The position numbers and the translations under genes are program-made. This document shows, in pieces, positions 16,533 to 26,232 of a DNA stretch of 64,000 nt (position 1 is the stretch's first letter; every line of letters starts with the position of its first letter). Source of the stretch: Phytopseudomonas dryadis (GTDB taxonomy: Bacteria > Pseudomonadota > Gammaproteobacteria > Pseudomonadales > Pseudomonadaceae); NCBI RefSeq assembly GCF_004327355.1, contig NZ_QJUM01000020.1, positions 1-64,000 of the forward strand, written 5' to 3'. The notes below the pieces were generated by a model. It worked only from the letters and a program-made list of their open reading frames with translations, did no database searches and had not been told where the DNA came from.

Positions 16533-17303
16533 TCAGCACAGCTCCGGGTGTTTGTTGCAGGTGCCGTAGCCCTCGCTCTTCATCTGGTCCAGCGCTTGTT
16601 GAAGCCGTGCGACCACGTCGTCCGGCGTATCGAGGTTGAGCGCCAGGTACAGGTCGGAGCGGTCGAAGGTCAGCACGGTGCGCAGGCCGTTGACGTTGGC
16701 CTGGCGCGCCTGGTGCCGCCAGACCGGATCGGTGGTGCCCCACAGGTCGATGCGCCCTTGGGTCAGCTTGCCGATGTTTTCCGGGTCGCGCAGGGTGTTG
16801 ATCGGCTGCAGGCCGGCCTTCTCCAAGGTCTGGCTGGCGGCGCTGTCCTTGTAGCTGCCGATGCGGTACTGGCTGGCCTCGTTGAGATCCTTGAGGTTGG
16901 GAATGTTCGAGCCCGGCGCGGCGAGCAGCACGCGCTCGACCTTGGCGATGGGGCCGACCCACTTGAACAGCGGGCGGCGGGCTTCGTTCATCGAGGTGGA
17001 GAACAGGCCGTGGTTGGCGTTTTCCAGGGTCGAATCGTAGATGCGTGCCCAGGGGAAGCGCAGGGTCAGGGTGTAGTCGATGCCGGCACGCTTGAACATC
17101 TCGCGCACGATGGTGGCGCTGACGCCCTTGATGTTGGCGTCGCGGGCGAAGTTCTTGTCGTTGTCGGCCATGTTGAACGGCGGAAAGTTTTCCGTTTGCA
17201 GCACGACTTTGTAACCGGCAGGCAACTCGGCCTGGGCGTTGAGGCTGATGACGCTCAGAAGGGACAGCAGACAGGCTGTGAGCCAGGCGGGTTTGACGGT
17301 CAT
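16533..17303 (-). CDS. Periplasmic substrate-binding protein (SBP_bac_3-like)
   Basis: 256 aa with a Sec signal peptide (WLTACLLSLLSVISLNAQA, mature from about residue 26). The pattern LQTENFPPFNMAD, then IVREMFKRAGIDYTL and WARIYDSTLENANHGLFSTS, is that of stand-alone polar amino-acid-type binding proteins without a permease partner. A C-terminal pair of cysteines (GTCNKHPELC) may form a disulfide. No transporter genes are adjacent; aspA lies 81 bases upstream on the same strand. Ligand unknown. Confidence 0.83.
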   Translation of the reverse strand: MTVKPAWLTACLLSLLSVISLNAQAELPAGYKVVLQTENFPPFNMADNDKNFARDANIKGVSATIVREMFKRAGIDYTLTLRFPWARIYDSTLENANHGLFSTSMNEARRPLFKWVGPIAKVERVLLAAPGSNIPNLKDLNEASQYRIGSYKDSAASQTLEKAGLQPINTLRDPENIGKLTQGRIDLWGTTDPVWRHQARQANVNGLRTVLTFDRSDLYLALNLDTPDDVVARLQQALDQMKSEGYGTCNKHPELC

Positions 17304-17341
17304 GTGGCGAGCTCTCTTCTTGGCTGCGCCACCGTCATGCT

Positions 17342-17369
17342 CCGCGCCGTCCGGGGGCGGACGGCGCGG
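17342..17369. terminator. 12-bp perfect hairpin downstream of aspA
   Basis: CCGCGCCGTCCG (17342-17353) pairs with CGGACGGCGCGG (17358-17369) around GGGG, 15 bases after the aspA stop on the leftward transcript. No T-run follows, so it may act as a mRNA-stabilising or Rho-independent-like stop between aspA and the binding protein. Confidence 0.55.
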
Positions 17370-17383
17370 GGCCGGGAGGGACG

Positions 17384-18856
<1,473 letters not shown>

Positions 18857-18985
18857 GATGGCTATGTTCTCAGGAAGGCGCGGAAGATACCGCGATGACC
18901 TCTAGAATAAGGCTTCAGGCCATTCGTCGACCAATGCTGTTACTTGCTGCCCTATGCGTAATCGGCATAATGTGGATGTGACTTA

Positions 18986-19305
18986 CTAGGGTCTGTTGAC
19001 GTTTCAGCACGACCGCGCCGGAGCCAGTTGTTGCGCGAGGCAAGGGCCGCGCCCGCTCCCGGCGGGCTTGCGGCATTTCCCACATCCCTGTGGGTCACAC
19101 AGGTGCGAAGTTTGGCTGGCCAAATGAGCCACCGAGTAACGCCGCGTCGCGCAAAAACTGGCCCGGCCCTACGGGTTGCGCGGGAAATCTCGCCATGCGT
19201 CGTTGGAGGACTTGAAAAGGGAATGCCATTCCCTGCGTCCTCCGCCTCGCTTGGCGAGATTTCTCGCAGCAACGCGGCTTGCGCTGAAACGTCAACAGAC
19301 CCTAG
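18986..19305. mobile_element. MITE with 19-bp terminal inverted repeats and CTAG target duplication
   Basis: The outer sequence CTAGGGTCTGTTGACGTTTC AGC (18986-19008) is repeated exactly in reverse complement at 19283-19305. Reading CTAG as a 4-base target-site duplication leaves terminal inverted repeats beginning GGTCTGTTGACGTTTC. A CTAG (YTAR) target is typical of IS5-group elements. The ~312-base interior has no transposase gene but carries nested palindromes (GAAATCTCGCC/GGCGAGATTTC, GGAGGAC/GTCCTCC, GGGAAT/ATTCCC at 19184-19263). It has landed between aspA and the LysR gene, 46 bases before the LysR start. Confidence 0.8.
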
Positions 19306-19351
19306 GCGCACCAAACGTGTGCGCAATGCCGCCGCGCGTCGAGGATGCCCC

Positions 19352-20254
19352 GTGAACCTGGAAACCAAATGGCTGGAAGACTTCGTCACCCTGGCCGCCA
19401 CCCGCAGTTTCTCCGCCGCGGCGCAGAAGCGCTTCGTCACCCAGCCGGCGTTCAGTCGCCGCATCCGCAGCCTGGAAGCGGCGCTGGGGCTGACCCTGGT
19501 CAACCGTTCGCGCACGCCGGTGGAGCTGACCGAGTCCGGCCAGCTGTTCCTGCTGACCGCGCGCAGCCTGGTGGAGCAGCTCGGCGAAGTGGTGCGCCAC
19601 CTGCATCACCTGGAGGGGCAGCAGGGCGAGGCCCTGCAGATTGCCGCGGCGCACTCCCTGGTGTTCAGCTTCTTTCCGGAGTGGATCGCCCGCCTGCGCC
19701 GCGATGGCCTGCCCCTGACCACCCGGCTGGTGGCCACCAACGTCGGCGAAGCCGTGCACTCCCTGCGCGAAGGCACCTGCGACCTGATTCTCGCCTACCA
19801 CGACCAGGATGCCGCCGTGCAACTGGCGCCGGATCTGTTTCCCTCGCTGTTCCTGGGGCGCAGCGACATGCTGCCGGTCTGCGCCGTCGACGACAGCGGC
19901 GCGCCGCTCTACGACCTGGATGCCGGTCAGAGCGTGCCGCTGCTGGCCTACAGCGCCGGCACCTTTCTCGGCCGCTCGGTGAACCTGCTGCTGCGCCAGC
20001 GCGCGCTGCGCTCCACCACCGTGCACGAAACGGCCATGGCCGACAGTCTCAAGGCCATGGCCCTGCAGGGCCTGGGTGTGGCCTGGGTGCCAAGGCTGTC
20101 GATGCATGCCGAACTGGCCCGCGGCGAGCTGGCGATCTGCGGCAAGGAGCACTGGCACATCCCTCTGGAGATCCGCCTGTACCGCTGGAGCCTGTCGCGC
20201 AAGGCGGCGGTGCGCCTGCTGTGGCGCAAGCTCGAAGGCGGGGTGGGGCGGTAG
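19352..20254 (+). CDS. LysR-type transcriptional regulator, HypT/YjiE-like
   Basis: 300 aa. The N-terminus MNLETKWLEDFVTLAATRSF with QPAFSRRIRSLEAALG resembles E. coli HypT, a hypochlorite-responsive LysR protein, and the C-terminal domain shares AAAHSLVFSFFPEWI and VGEAVHSLREG-type blocks. The GTG at 19352 is preferred (GAGG eight bases upstream). An open frame extending to 19028 runs into the MITE and is not part of the protein. Its natural promoter region is therefore interrupted or replaced by the MITE. Divergent position suggests control of aspA, but a HypT-type stress role is equally possible. Confidence 0.83.
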   Translation: MNLETKWLEDFVTLAATRSFSAAAQKRFVTQPAFSRRIRSLEAALGLTLVNRSRTPVELTESGQLFLLTARSLVEQLGEVVRHLHHLEGQQGEALQIAAAHSLVFSFFPEWIARLRRDGLPLTTRLVATNVGEAVHSLREGTCDLILAYHDQDAAVQLAPDLFPSLFLGRSDMLPVCAVDDSGAPLYDLDAGQSVPLLAYSAGTFLGRSVNLLLRQRALRSTTVHETAMADSLKAMALQGLGVAWVPRLSMHAELARGELAICGKEHWHIPLEIRLYRWSLSRKAAVRLLWRKLEGGVGR

Positions 20255-20332
20255 GGCAGCTTCAAGCTGCAAGCCACAAGCCTCAAGTAAGAGCGAGAGC
20301 TTGACCGCGAGCTTGAGGCGCACGCCACACTA
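20255..20332. repeat. degenerate 7-bp-period array abutting LysR stop
   Basis: Immediately after the TAG come GGCAGCTTCAAGC, TGCAAGC, CACAAGC and CTCAAGT, i.e. NNCAAGC every 7 bases. The first 13 bases are the same as those following the urtE stop codon (GGGCAGCTTCAAGC). Confidence 0.7.
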
Positions 20333-20381
20333 GCTTGCAGCTTGCAGCTTGCAGCTTGCAGCTTGCAGCTTGCAGCTTCGC
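20333..20381. repeat. heptanucleotide array (GCTTGCA)6 next to amiB stop
   Basis: Six perfect GCTTGCA units (20333-20374) and a seventh variant (GCTTCGC) end two bases before the amiB stop codon. Read in the amiB direction the unit is TGCAAGC. Confidence 0.9.
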
Positions 20382-20383
20382 GT

Positions 20384-21418
20384 TCATGGGGCCGGTGCAA
20401 CGTGCAGCCGTTCATTGTCGGCGCTCACCGTCAATCGGGTCGTGCCCGGAGTCTCGAGCAGGCATTGCGCCAGGGCGGGTTCCAGCTCGACCCGTATACG
20501 GCGAGCCAGGGCGCGGGCGCCGAAGCGCACGTCATGTTCGCGGTACAGCCAGGCACTGGCGCTGGCATCCACCTGTAACGAGCGACCCTGGTGTCCAAGG
20601 CGCTGGTTGAGCTTGTCCAGCTCGATATTCAGCAAGGCATCGAGCCACTGTGCATCGACCCGCTCGAACACCAGCACGCGGTCGATGCGGTTGAGCCATT
20701 CCGGCTCGAAGCGCTCGTGCAGCACCTGCTCCAGCAGGGCTGCCTCCCCCGTCGGCGCCAGCCCCAGCCAGCGCCGCCAGCCACGGGCGAAACGCTCGCG
20801 GTAGCGCTGCGCCTGTTGCGCGCCGACATTGCTGGTCATGAAGATCAGGCTGTTGCGGAAATCCAGGGTGCGGCTGCCGGCGGTCAGGGTCAGCCGGCCA
20901 TGCTCGAGAATACCGAGCAGGCTGCGCAGCACTTCCGGGCTGGCCTTCTCCAGTTCGTCGAACAGCACGATACCGGGTCGGCCGAAACTGCCGGCGATGG
21001 CCTCGGCATCGAACAGCGTGGTGCCTTCCTTGCTGCCGACATAGCCCGGTGGCGCGCCGGTCAGCGCGGCGGCGTAATGCGCCTGGGCCAGGGTGTGCAT
21101 GTCGATGCGGCACAGGGCATCGGCGCGGCCGTGGATGGCCTGCGCCAGCAGGCGTACGATCTCGGTCTTGCCGACGCCGGTCGGGCCCATGAACAGGTTG
21201 ACCGCCAGCGGCCGCTCGCGCTCGCCGATATCGGCCTTGACCACCTTGAGCAGCGCCTCGACCTGCGCCAGCACCGCCTCCTGGCCGACGATGCGCGAGC
21301 GCAGCAGGGCCATCACCGCCAGGGGCTCGAAGAGAAAGCGCGATGGCAGCCTGGCCGTAGCGCCCTGTTCGATCAGGCGCTCGCGGTTGTTCTCGATCAG
21401 GTCGTTGGCAAAAGGCAT
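20384..21418 (-). CDS. amiB: AAA+ ATPase, AmiB-like chaperone of the amidase operon
   Basis: 344 aa single-ring AAA+ protein of ClpA/ClpB-type second-domain architecture. Walker A GPTGVGKT at residues 78-85, Walker B IVLFDELEKA, sensor 1 MTSNVG and the sensor 2 block FGARALARRI are present. There is no ClpP-binding loop or N-domain. It follows amiE by about 80 bases; in P. aeruginosa amiB lies at the same place and encodes a ClpX/ClpA-like protein of the amidase operon. A role in folding or assembly of the amidase or transporter is inferred. Gene name by position and family. Confidence 0.8.
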   Translation of the reverse strand: MPFANDLIENNRERLIEQGATARLPSRFLFEPLAVMALLRSRIVGQEAVLAQVEALLKVVKADIGERERPLAVNLFMGPTGVGKTEIVRLLAQAIHGRADALCRIDMHTLAQAHYAAALTGAPPGYVGSKEGTTLFDAEAIAGSFGRPGIVLFDELEKASPEVLRSLLGILEHGRLTLTAGSRTLDFRNSLIFMTSNVGAQQAQRYRERFARGWRRWLGLAPTGEAALLEQVLHERFEPEWLNRIDRVLVFERVDAQWLDALLNIELDKLNQRLGHQGRSLQVDASASAWLYREHDVRFGARALARRIRVELEPALAQCLLETPGTTRLTVSADNERLHVAPAP

Positions 21419-21456
21419 GGGCCGTCTCGATTTGATTGCGGGGTCGCAGAGACTGC

Positions 21457-21491
21457 GTGGAAGGGGCAGTCGCGGCTAAAGCCCCTTCCAC
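21457..21491. repeat. REP-type hairpin between amiE and amiB
   Basis: GTGGAAGGGGC (21457-21467) pairs with GCCCCTTCCAC (21481-21491) around a 13-base loop containing CGCGGCTAAA. It resembles the repeat at 8477-8560. In the mRNA it would sit between amiE and amiB and may modulate their relative expression. Confidence 0.65.
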
Positions 21492-21497
21492 GGTATT

Positions 21498-22541
21498 TCA
21501 TCCGGCCGTGCGTTCCTTGCCCGGATGGGGCAGCTCGCCCACCGGGCAGTCGGCCACGCCGATGCTCGAGCGGGTGAGTTTCTCCACGTCCTCCCGGGCC
21601 TTCTGCGCATCCAGTACCCAGGTGCGGTAGAACTCGAACGGGCAGTCGGCCACGCCCTTGTCGCCATCGCCGGAGTTGTACACGCCGGTGTAGCCGCGAT
21701 GCAGCAGCTTGAACAGGTGGTTCTGCGACTGGTCATTGGCGCGCGCGTCGCGGATCTGCGACACCGATAGCTGGGCGTACTGGATGCCCATCTCCTCCTC
21801 GCCGCATTCGCCGAGGGTGCGACCGTCGAAGCCAATCAGCGCGGAGTGGCCGAAGTAGCTGTAAACCCCGTCGAAGCCGGTGGCGTTGGCCACCGCCACG
21901 TAGCAGTTGTTGGCCCAGGCCATGGTCTTGGCCATCAGCACCTGCTGATCCTTGGCCGGGTACATGTAGCCCTGGCAGCGCACGATCAGTTCGGCGCCCT
22001 TCATCGCGCAGTCGCGCCAGATTTCCGGGTAGTTGCCGTCGTCGCAGATGATCAGGCTGATCTTCAGGCCCTTGGGGCCTTCCGATACGTAGGTGCGGTC
22101 GCCCGGATACCAGCCTTCGATGGGGCACCAGGGAATGCATTTGCGGTACTTCTGCACGATCTCGCCCGCATCGTTTATCAGCACCAGGGTGTTATACGGC
22201 GCCTTGTGCGGGTGCTCCTCGTGGCGTTCGCCGGTGAGCGAGAAGATGCCCCAGGTCCTGGCCTCGCGGCAGGCGGCGGAGAAGATCGCGGTTTCCTCGC
22301 CGGGGATGGTGGCGGCGGTGGCCATCATCTCGTCGTGGTCGTACATGATGCCCATGGTGCTGTACTCGGGGAACACCACCAGATCCATACCCGGCAGACC
22401 GAGCTTCATGCCCTTGATCATCTCGGCGATCCTGCGCGCGTTGTCGAGCACTTCTGCCTTGCTGTGCAGGCGCGGCATCCTGTAGTTGACGACGGCGACG
22501 CCGACGGTATCGGGGCTGCTGGAAATATCGCCGTGGCGCAT
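21498..22541 (-). CDS. amiE: Aliphatic amidase (acylamide amidohydrolase)
   Basis: 347 aa nitrilase-superfamily enzyme that hydrolyses short aliphatic amides such as acetamide and propionamide to the acid and ammonia. The N-terminus MRHGDISSS, the catalytic Glu59 (FPEYS), the lysine in KYRKCIPW (Lys134) and Cys166 (IICDDGNYPEIWRD) align position for position with P. aeruginosa AmiE. The protein is cytoplasmic. Unlike P. aeruginosa, amiC, amiR and amiS are not beside it; instead it is downstream of formamidase and a Urt-type importer on the same strand, so regulation is probably by the local kinase/regulator pair. Confidence 0.96.
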   Translation of the reverse strand: MRHGDISSSPDTVGVAVVNYRMPRLHSKAEVLDNARRIAEMIKGMKLGLPGMDLVVFPEYSTMGIMYDHDEMMATAATIPGEETAIFSAACREARTWGIFSLTGERHEEHPHKAPYNTLVLINDAGEIVQKYRKCIPWCPIEGWYPGDRTYVSEGPKGLKISLIICDDGNYPEIWRDCAMKGAELIVRCQGYMYPAKDQQVLMAKTMAWANNCYVAVANATGFDGVYSYFGHSALIGFDGRTLGECGEEEMGIQYAQLSVSQIRDARANDQSQNHLFKLLHRGYTGVYNSGDGDKGVADCPFEFYRTWVLDAQKAREDVEKLTRSSIGVADCPVGELPHPGKERTAG

Positions 22542-22570
22542 AAAAGGCTCCTCAGGGAATCGAAAATACG

Positions 22571-22642
22571 AAAAGAGCGCTGAAGGCTCGAGGCTGAACG
22601 AAAAAGCGCTTTCTCACCCGGCTCTCCAGCCTCCAGCGCTTT
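22571..22642. repeat. palindromic repeat, copy 1, in amiE-fmdB gap
   Basis: AAAGAGCGCTGAAGGCT and AGGCTGAACG on the left, with CCAGCCTCCAGCGCTTT on the right (ending 22642), form an imperfect stem. The same sequences make up the hairpins in the urtD-urtE gap (25341-25407) and the urtA-urtB gap (28342-28400). Confidence 0.7.
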
Positions 22643-22657
22643 ACCTCGGCTGTTCGT

Positions 22658-23005
22658 CTAATGGCTGATCATCCACGGCCGCGCCGAGGGGCTGGCCTTG
22701 AGGCCGTGGGGATTGGCCCTGGTGCGCTCGACCGCTTTGCTCGGGCCGCAGCAACTGCAACTGGCGGGGTGTTTGCGCGTGGCCTTGTATGCTTCGAGGC
22801 TCTGCGGGGCATGGGCGCTGCGCTCGTTGGTCTCGTGCGCGCGGCGCTGGCTACCAGGCAGGGTGGTCAGGCCCGGTGCTGTGAGGATCACCCGCTCGCT
22901 CGGGGCATCGCAGTACGGACAGGCGCAGGCGCTGTCGCGCTCGGCCATTGGCCGCAGCACGCTGAAGTCGCCGCAGCTCGGGCAGTCGTATTCGTAGATG
23001 GGCAT
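22658..23005 (-). CDS. fmdB: FmdB-family zinc-ribbon protein
   Basis: 115 aa. The N-terminus MPIYEYDCPSCGDFSVLRPM with a later CPYCD is the FmdB-type zinc ribbon; a second CSCCG pair is near residue 85. FmdB was proposed as a regulator of formamidase in Methylophilus, but the biochemical role of the family is not settled. The start at 23005 is where the family begins; the longer frame has no support. It lies 63 bases downstream of fmdA on the same strand. Confidence 0.85.
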   Translation of the reverse strand: MPIYEYDCPSCGDFSVLRPMAERDSACACPYCDAPSERVILTAPGLTTLPGSQRRAHETNERSAHAPQSLEAYKATRKHPASCSCCGPSKAVERTRANPHGLKASPSARPWMISH

Positions 23006-23068
23006 GGCAAGTTCCTCGAAAAAGTAACCCCTTGCCCGCTCCCACAAGCGGGAGAGGGGTAACAACAA

Positions 23069-24298
23069 TCACTTGTCGTAGGCGATGGGCATGTCGATGC
23101 TGCCGTCGAGGAACTGGGTCGGGCCGCTGGCGCTGGGGTTGATGTCGAACTCGAAGATGTCGGTCGGCAGCCACAGGGTGGCGCAGGCGTTGGGGATGTC
23201 GACCACCCCGCTGATATGCCCCTGCACCGGCGCCGAGCCGAGCAGCGAGTAGCCCTGGGCCGGCGAGTAGCCGAACTTGGTCAGGTAGTTGATGGCGTTC
23301 AGGCAGGCCTGCTTGTACGCCAGGCTGACGTCCAGGTAGTGCTGCTTGCCGTCGTCGTCCACCGAGATGCCTTCGAAGATCAGGTAGTTGTTGTAGGTGG
23401 GCACGATCGGGCTGGGCTTGAAGATCGGGTTCCTGATGCCGTACTTGGCCATGCCGCCCTTGATCAGCTCGACCTTCATATGCACCCAGCCGGCCATCTC
23501 GATGGCGCCGCAGAAGGTGATCTCGCCGTCGCCCTGGCTGAAGTGCAGATCGCCCACCGACAGGCCGGCGCCGTCGACGTAGACCGGGAAGAAGATCTTC
23601 GAGCCGCGCGACAGATCCTTGATGTCGCAGTTGCCGCCATGCTCGCGCGGCGGCACGGTACGCGCGCCGGTGGCTGCCGCCAGGTCGCGGGCGGCGCCGC
23701 TGAGCTTGCCCATATGTGCGGTGGAGGTGAACGGCGGGTTGGCCAGCGGCGGCACGCGGGTCGGGTTGGTGTCGATCAGCGCCTGCTCGCGCCTGTTCCA
23801 GTCGGCGAGCATCTGGTGATCCGGCAGGCAGCCGATCAGGCCGGGGTGGATCAGGCCGGCGAAGCGCACGCCGGGAATGTGCCGGCTCTTGGTGAACATG
23901 CCCTCGAAATCCCAGATGGATTTCTGCGCGGACGGGAAATGGTCGGTGAGGAAACCACCGCCATTGCTCTTCGAGAAGAAGCCGTTGAAGCCCCACATCG
24001 AATCGGCCTTGGCGCCGATGTCGAGCAGCTCGACGATCAGCAGGTCGCCGGGTTCGGCACCCTTAACCCCTACCGGGCCGGACAGGTAGTGCACGGTGGA
24101 CAGGTCGACGTCGCGCACGTCGCTGGCGTCGTCGTCGTTGTGGATCGCGCCGCCGGTCCAGTCGTAGGTCTCGAGGATGAAGTCGTCGCCCGGCTTGACC
24201 CAGCAGGCCATGGGGATGTCCGGGTGCCAGCGGTTGTGCACCTGTTCGTTGTCGGTAGCGGCCTGGTTGAGGTCGACCTTGATCAGGGTATCGGTCAT
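23069..24298 (-). CDS. fmdA: Formamidase
   Basis: 409 aa member of the FmdA/AmdA (acetamidase/formamidase) family that hydrolyses formamide to formate and ammonia in the cytoplasm. The start MTDTLIKVDLNQAA and blocks HNRWHPDIPMACWVKPGDDF, PGDLLIVELLDI, GGNCDIKDL and FSQGDGEITFCGAIEMAG match the family. The size equals Methylophilus formamidase (about 407). It is preceded by a 250-base gap containing TACGT-type half-sites that also occur upstream of urtA, so it may have its own regulated promoter inside the cluster. Confidence 0.95.
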   Translation of the reverse strand: MTDTLIKVDLNQAATDNEQVHNRWHPDIPMACWVKPGDDFILETYDWTGGAIHNDDDASDVRDVDLSTVHYLSGPVGVKGAEPGDLLIVELLDIGAKADSMWGFNGFFSKSNGGGFLTDHFPSAQKSIWDFEGMFTKSRHIPGVRFAGLIHPGLIGCLPDHQMLADWNRREQALIDTNPTRVPPLANPPFTSTAHMGKLSGAARDLAAATGARTVPPREHGGNCDIKDLSRGSKIFFPVYVDGAGLSVGDLHFSQGDGEITFCGAIEMAGWVHMKVELIKGGMAKYGIRNPIFKPSPIVPTYNNYLIFEGISVDDDGKQHYLDVSLAYKQACLNAINYLTKFGYSPAQGYSLLGSAPVQGHISGVVDIPNACATLWLPTDIFEFDINPSASGPTQFLDGSIDMPIAYDK

Positions 24299-24385
24299 GA
24301 CGTTGCTCCTGGGACCTGTGGTGGATGCCGGCCGGGTAAGCGCCGGGGTACGCAGCCAGTCTCGGGGCAGCGTGGCAATCGGCAA

Positions 24386-24403
24386 ATACGTTGGATGACG
24401 TAT
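24386..24403. promoter_or_regulatory. TACGT-type inverted repeat upstream of fmdA
   Basis: ATACGT (24386-24391), six bases, then ACGTAT (24398-24403), overlapping the longer half-site ATGACGTAT. The same ATGACGTA half-site and 6-base spacing occur in the palindrome between urtA and the sensor-kinase gene. It is about 90 bases before the fmdA start, a natural place for a regulator. Confidence 0.5.
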
Positions 24404-24516
24404 GCGCCAGGCCAGTGAATGCGCGGCCTCCGGGCATTTTTCGCGGGCGCGAAAAAGCGGCCGGCGCATGGAGAACACACCGACCGTAAAGCGGGAAATC
24501 AGCCCACAGCCCGAAC

Positions 24517-24551
24517 GCTTGAGGCTTGAGGCTTGAGGCTTGAAGCTGCCC
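24517..24551. repeat. heptanucleotide array (GCTTGAG) abutting urtE stop
   Basis: Three GCTTGAG copies, GCTTGAA and GCTGCCC, 35 bases in one 7-base phase. The array ends at the base before the urtE stop codon (24552). In the urtE direction it reads GGGCAGCTTCAAGCCTCAAG, the same start as the sequence after the LysR stop at 20255. Confidence 0.85.
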
Positions 24552-25241
24552 TTAAACCGACAGATAGCGGCTGATGCTCGCCTCGTCGACGTTCTCGCGC
24601 CGCTCCTCGACCACGAAGCGCCCCTTCTCGATCACCAGGAAGCGGTCGGCGATCTCCAGGGTGAACGACAGCACCTGCTCGGATACCACGATGGTCAGGT
24701 CGCGCAGGTCGCGGATCTCCTTCAGGCTGCGGGCGATGTCCTTGATGATCGACGGCTGGATGCCCTCGGTCGGCTCGTCGAGCAGCAGCACCTTGGGATT
24801 GGTGGCCAGCGCGCGGGCGATGGCCAGTTGTTGCTGCTGGCCGCCGGAGAGGTTGCCGCCCTTGCGCTGGCGCATGTCGTGCAGCACCGGGAACAACGAG
24901 TAGAGATCGTCCGGCACCTTGCCACCGGCAGAAGCCGGCAGGCCGGTCTGGATGTTCTCCAGCACGCTCATGCCGGGGAAGATCATCCGCCCCTGCGGCA
25001 CGTAGGCGATGCCGCTTGCCACGCGCTGGTGGGTTTCCAACTGCGACACATCCTGGCCGTCCACGCGAATCTGCCCGCCCCATTGCGGCAGGATGCCCAT
25101 CAGGCTCTTGAACAGGGTGGTCTTGCCCATGCCGTTGCGGCCCATCACCGCGACGATTTCCTTCTTCGCCACGTCGAGATCGAGTTCGTGGAGGATCTGG
25201 CTCTGGCCGTAGCCGGAAGCGAGGTTGCTGATGCTGAACAT
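24552..25241 (-). CDS. urtE: Amide/urea ABC transporter ATPase UrtE-type
   Basis: 229 aa LivF-type ATPase. Walker A GRNGMGKTT, signature LSGGQQQQLAIARAL and Walker B VLLLDEPTEGIQPSI, the last being the UrtE form. AAGGAG lies nine bases before the ATG at 25241; a longer frame to 25325 is not supported. It pairs with UrtD to drive uptake. The 229-base gap to urtD holds a palindromic repeat. Confidence 0.92.
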   Translation of the reverse strand: MFSISNLASGYGQSQILHELDLDVAKKEIVAVMGRNGMGKTTLFKSLMGILPQWGGQIRVDGQDVSQLETHQRVASGIAYVPQGRMIFPGMSVLENIQTGLPASAGGKVPDDLYSLFPVLHDMRQRKGGNLSGGQQQQLAIARALATNPKVLLLDEPTEGIQPSIIKDIARSLKEIRDLRDLTIVVSEQVLSFTLEIADRFLVIEKGRFVVEERRENVDEASISRYLSV

Positions 25242-25340
25242 GTTCTGCTCCTTGTAAACGCTAGTCAGGCTACGGGACGCCACCATGCATACGGCAGAGC
25301 TCCTCAATGCCATGCCTTTCAACATGTTGGCGGCCCGAGA

Positions 25341-25407
25341 AGAGCGCTGGAGGCTCGAGGCTGGACGAAATGCGGCGTTGCTCTCCTCGTCCAGCCTTCA
25401 GCGCTCT
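25341..25407. repeat. palindromic repeat, copy 2, in urtD-urtE gap
   Basis: AGAGCGCTGGAGGCT then GAGGCTGGACGA (25341-25368) pairs with TCGTCCAGCCTTCAGCGCTC T (25387-25407) across an 18-base loop, giving a long near-perfect hairpin inside the operon transcript. Confidence 0.8.
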
Positions 25408-25470
25408 TTGCGGCTTTATAGCTGTCGTTACCCGATAGCCGTCTTTCGAAGACGGTGAAAGGCATGCCCC

Positions 25471-26232
25471 TCAATGCCCCAGGTACACCTCGATGACCTT
25501 GGGGTTGCTCTGCACCGCATCCATGCTGCCCTCGGCCAGCACCTTGCCCTGGTGCAGCACGGTGACGCGGTGGGCGATGCTCTTGACGAACTCCATATCG
25601 TGCTCGATGACCAGCACCGAACGCCCCTGGCTGATGCGTTTGAGCAACTCGGCCGTGGCCACCCGCTCGCTGACGCTCATGCCCGCCACCGGTTCGTCGA
25701 GCATCAGCAACTGCGGGTCTTGCATCAGCAGCATGCCGATCTCCAGCCACTGCTTCTGGCCGTGCGAGAGCAGGTCGGCCTGGCGGTGCAGGTGCTCGCC
25801 GAGCATGATCTCCGTGGCCACCTGCTCGACCCGTTCGATCACCTCGGGCGAGCGCTTGAAGAACAGCGCGCCGAACACCTTGCGTCCCTTGGGATAGGAC
25901 ATCTCCAGGTTCTCGAACACCGTGAGGTTCTCGTAGATCGACGGGGTCTGGAACTTGCGCCCGACCCCGGCGCGGACGATGTCGTACTCGCGCATGCGGG
26001 TCAGCTCGCGACCATCGAAATCGATGCTGCCGGCGCTGGCCCTGGTCTTGCCGCAGATCAGGTCGAGCACCGTGGTCTTGCCGGCGCCGTTGGGGCCGAT
26101 CACCACATGCACCTCATTGCGGTCGACATAGAGATTGAGGTCGTTGACCGCCTTGAAGCCGTCGAAGGACACGCTCAGCCCCTCGATGGCCAGCACCGGC
26201 TTGGGCATCTGGAAGCCGCTGGGATGGCTCAT
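25471..26232 (-). CDS. urtD: Amide/urea ABC transporter ATPase UrtD-type
   Basis: 253 aa LivG-type ATPase. Walker A GPNGAGKTT; the unusual signature LLSHGQKQWLEIGMLLMQDP with Walker B LLMLDEPVAGMS is diagnostic of UrtD rather than of branched-chain amino-acid transporters. Its ATG overlaps the urtC stop by 4 bases. It works with UrtE on the UrtBC membrane pair. Confidence 0.93.
   Translation of the reverse strand: MSHPSGFQMPKPVLAIEGLSVSFDGFKAVNDLNLYVDRNEVHVVIGPNGAGKTTVLDLICGKTRASAGSIDFDGRELTRMREYDIVRAGVGRKFQTPSIYENLTVFENLEMSYPKGRKVFGALFFKRSPEVIERVEQVATEIMLGEHLHRQADLLSHGQKQWLEIGMLLMQDPQLLMLDEPVAGMSVSERVATAELLKRISQGRSVLVIEHDMEFVKSIAHRVTVLHQGKVLAEGSMDAVQSNPKVIEVYLGH

Noticed and set aside
19028..19351. 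N-terminal extension of the LysR protein
   Set aside because: The frame lies inside the MITE and lacks LysR-like sequence. A GTG with GAGG upstream at 19352 starts the canonical HTH.
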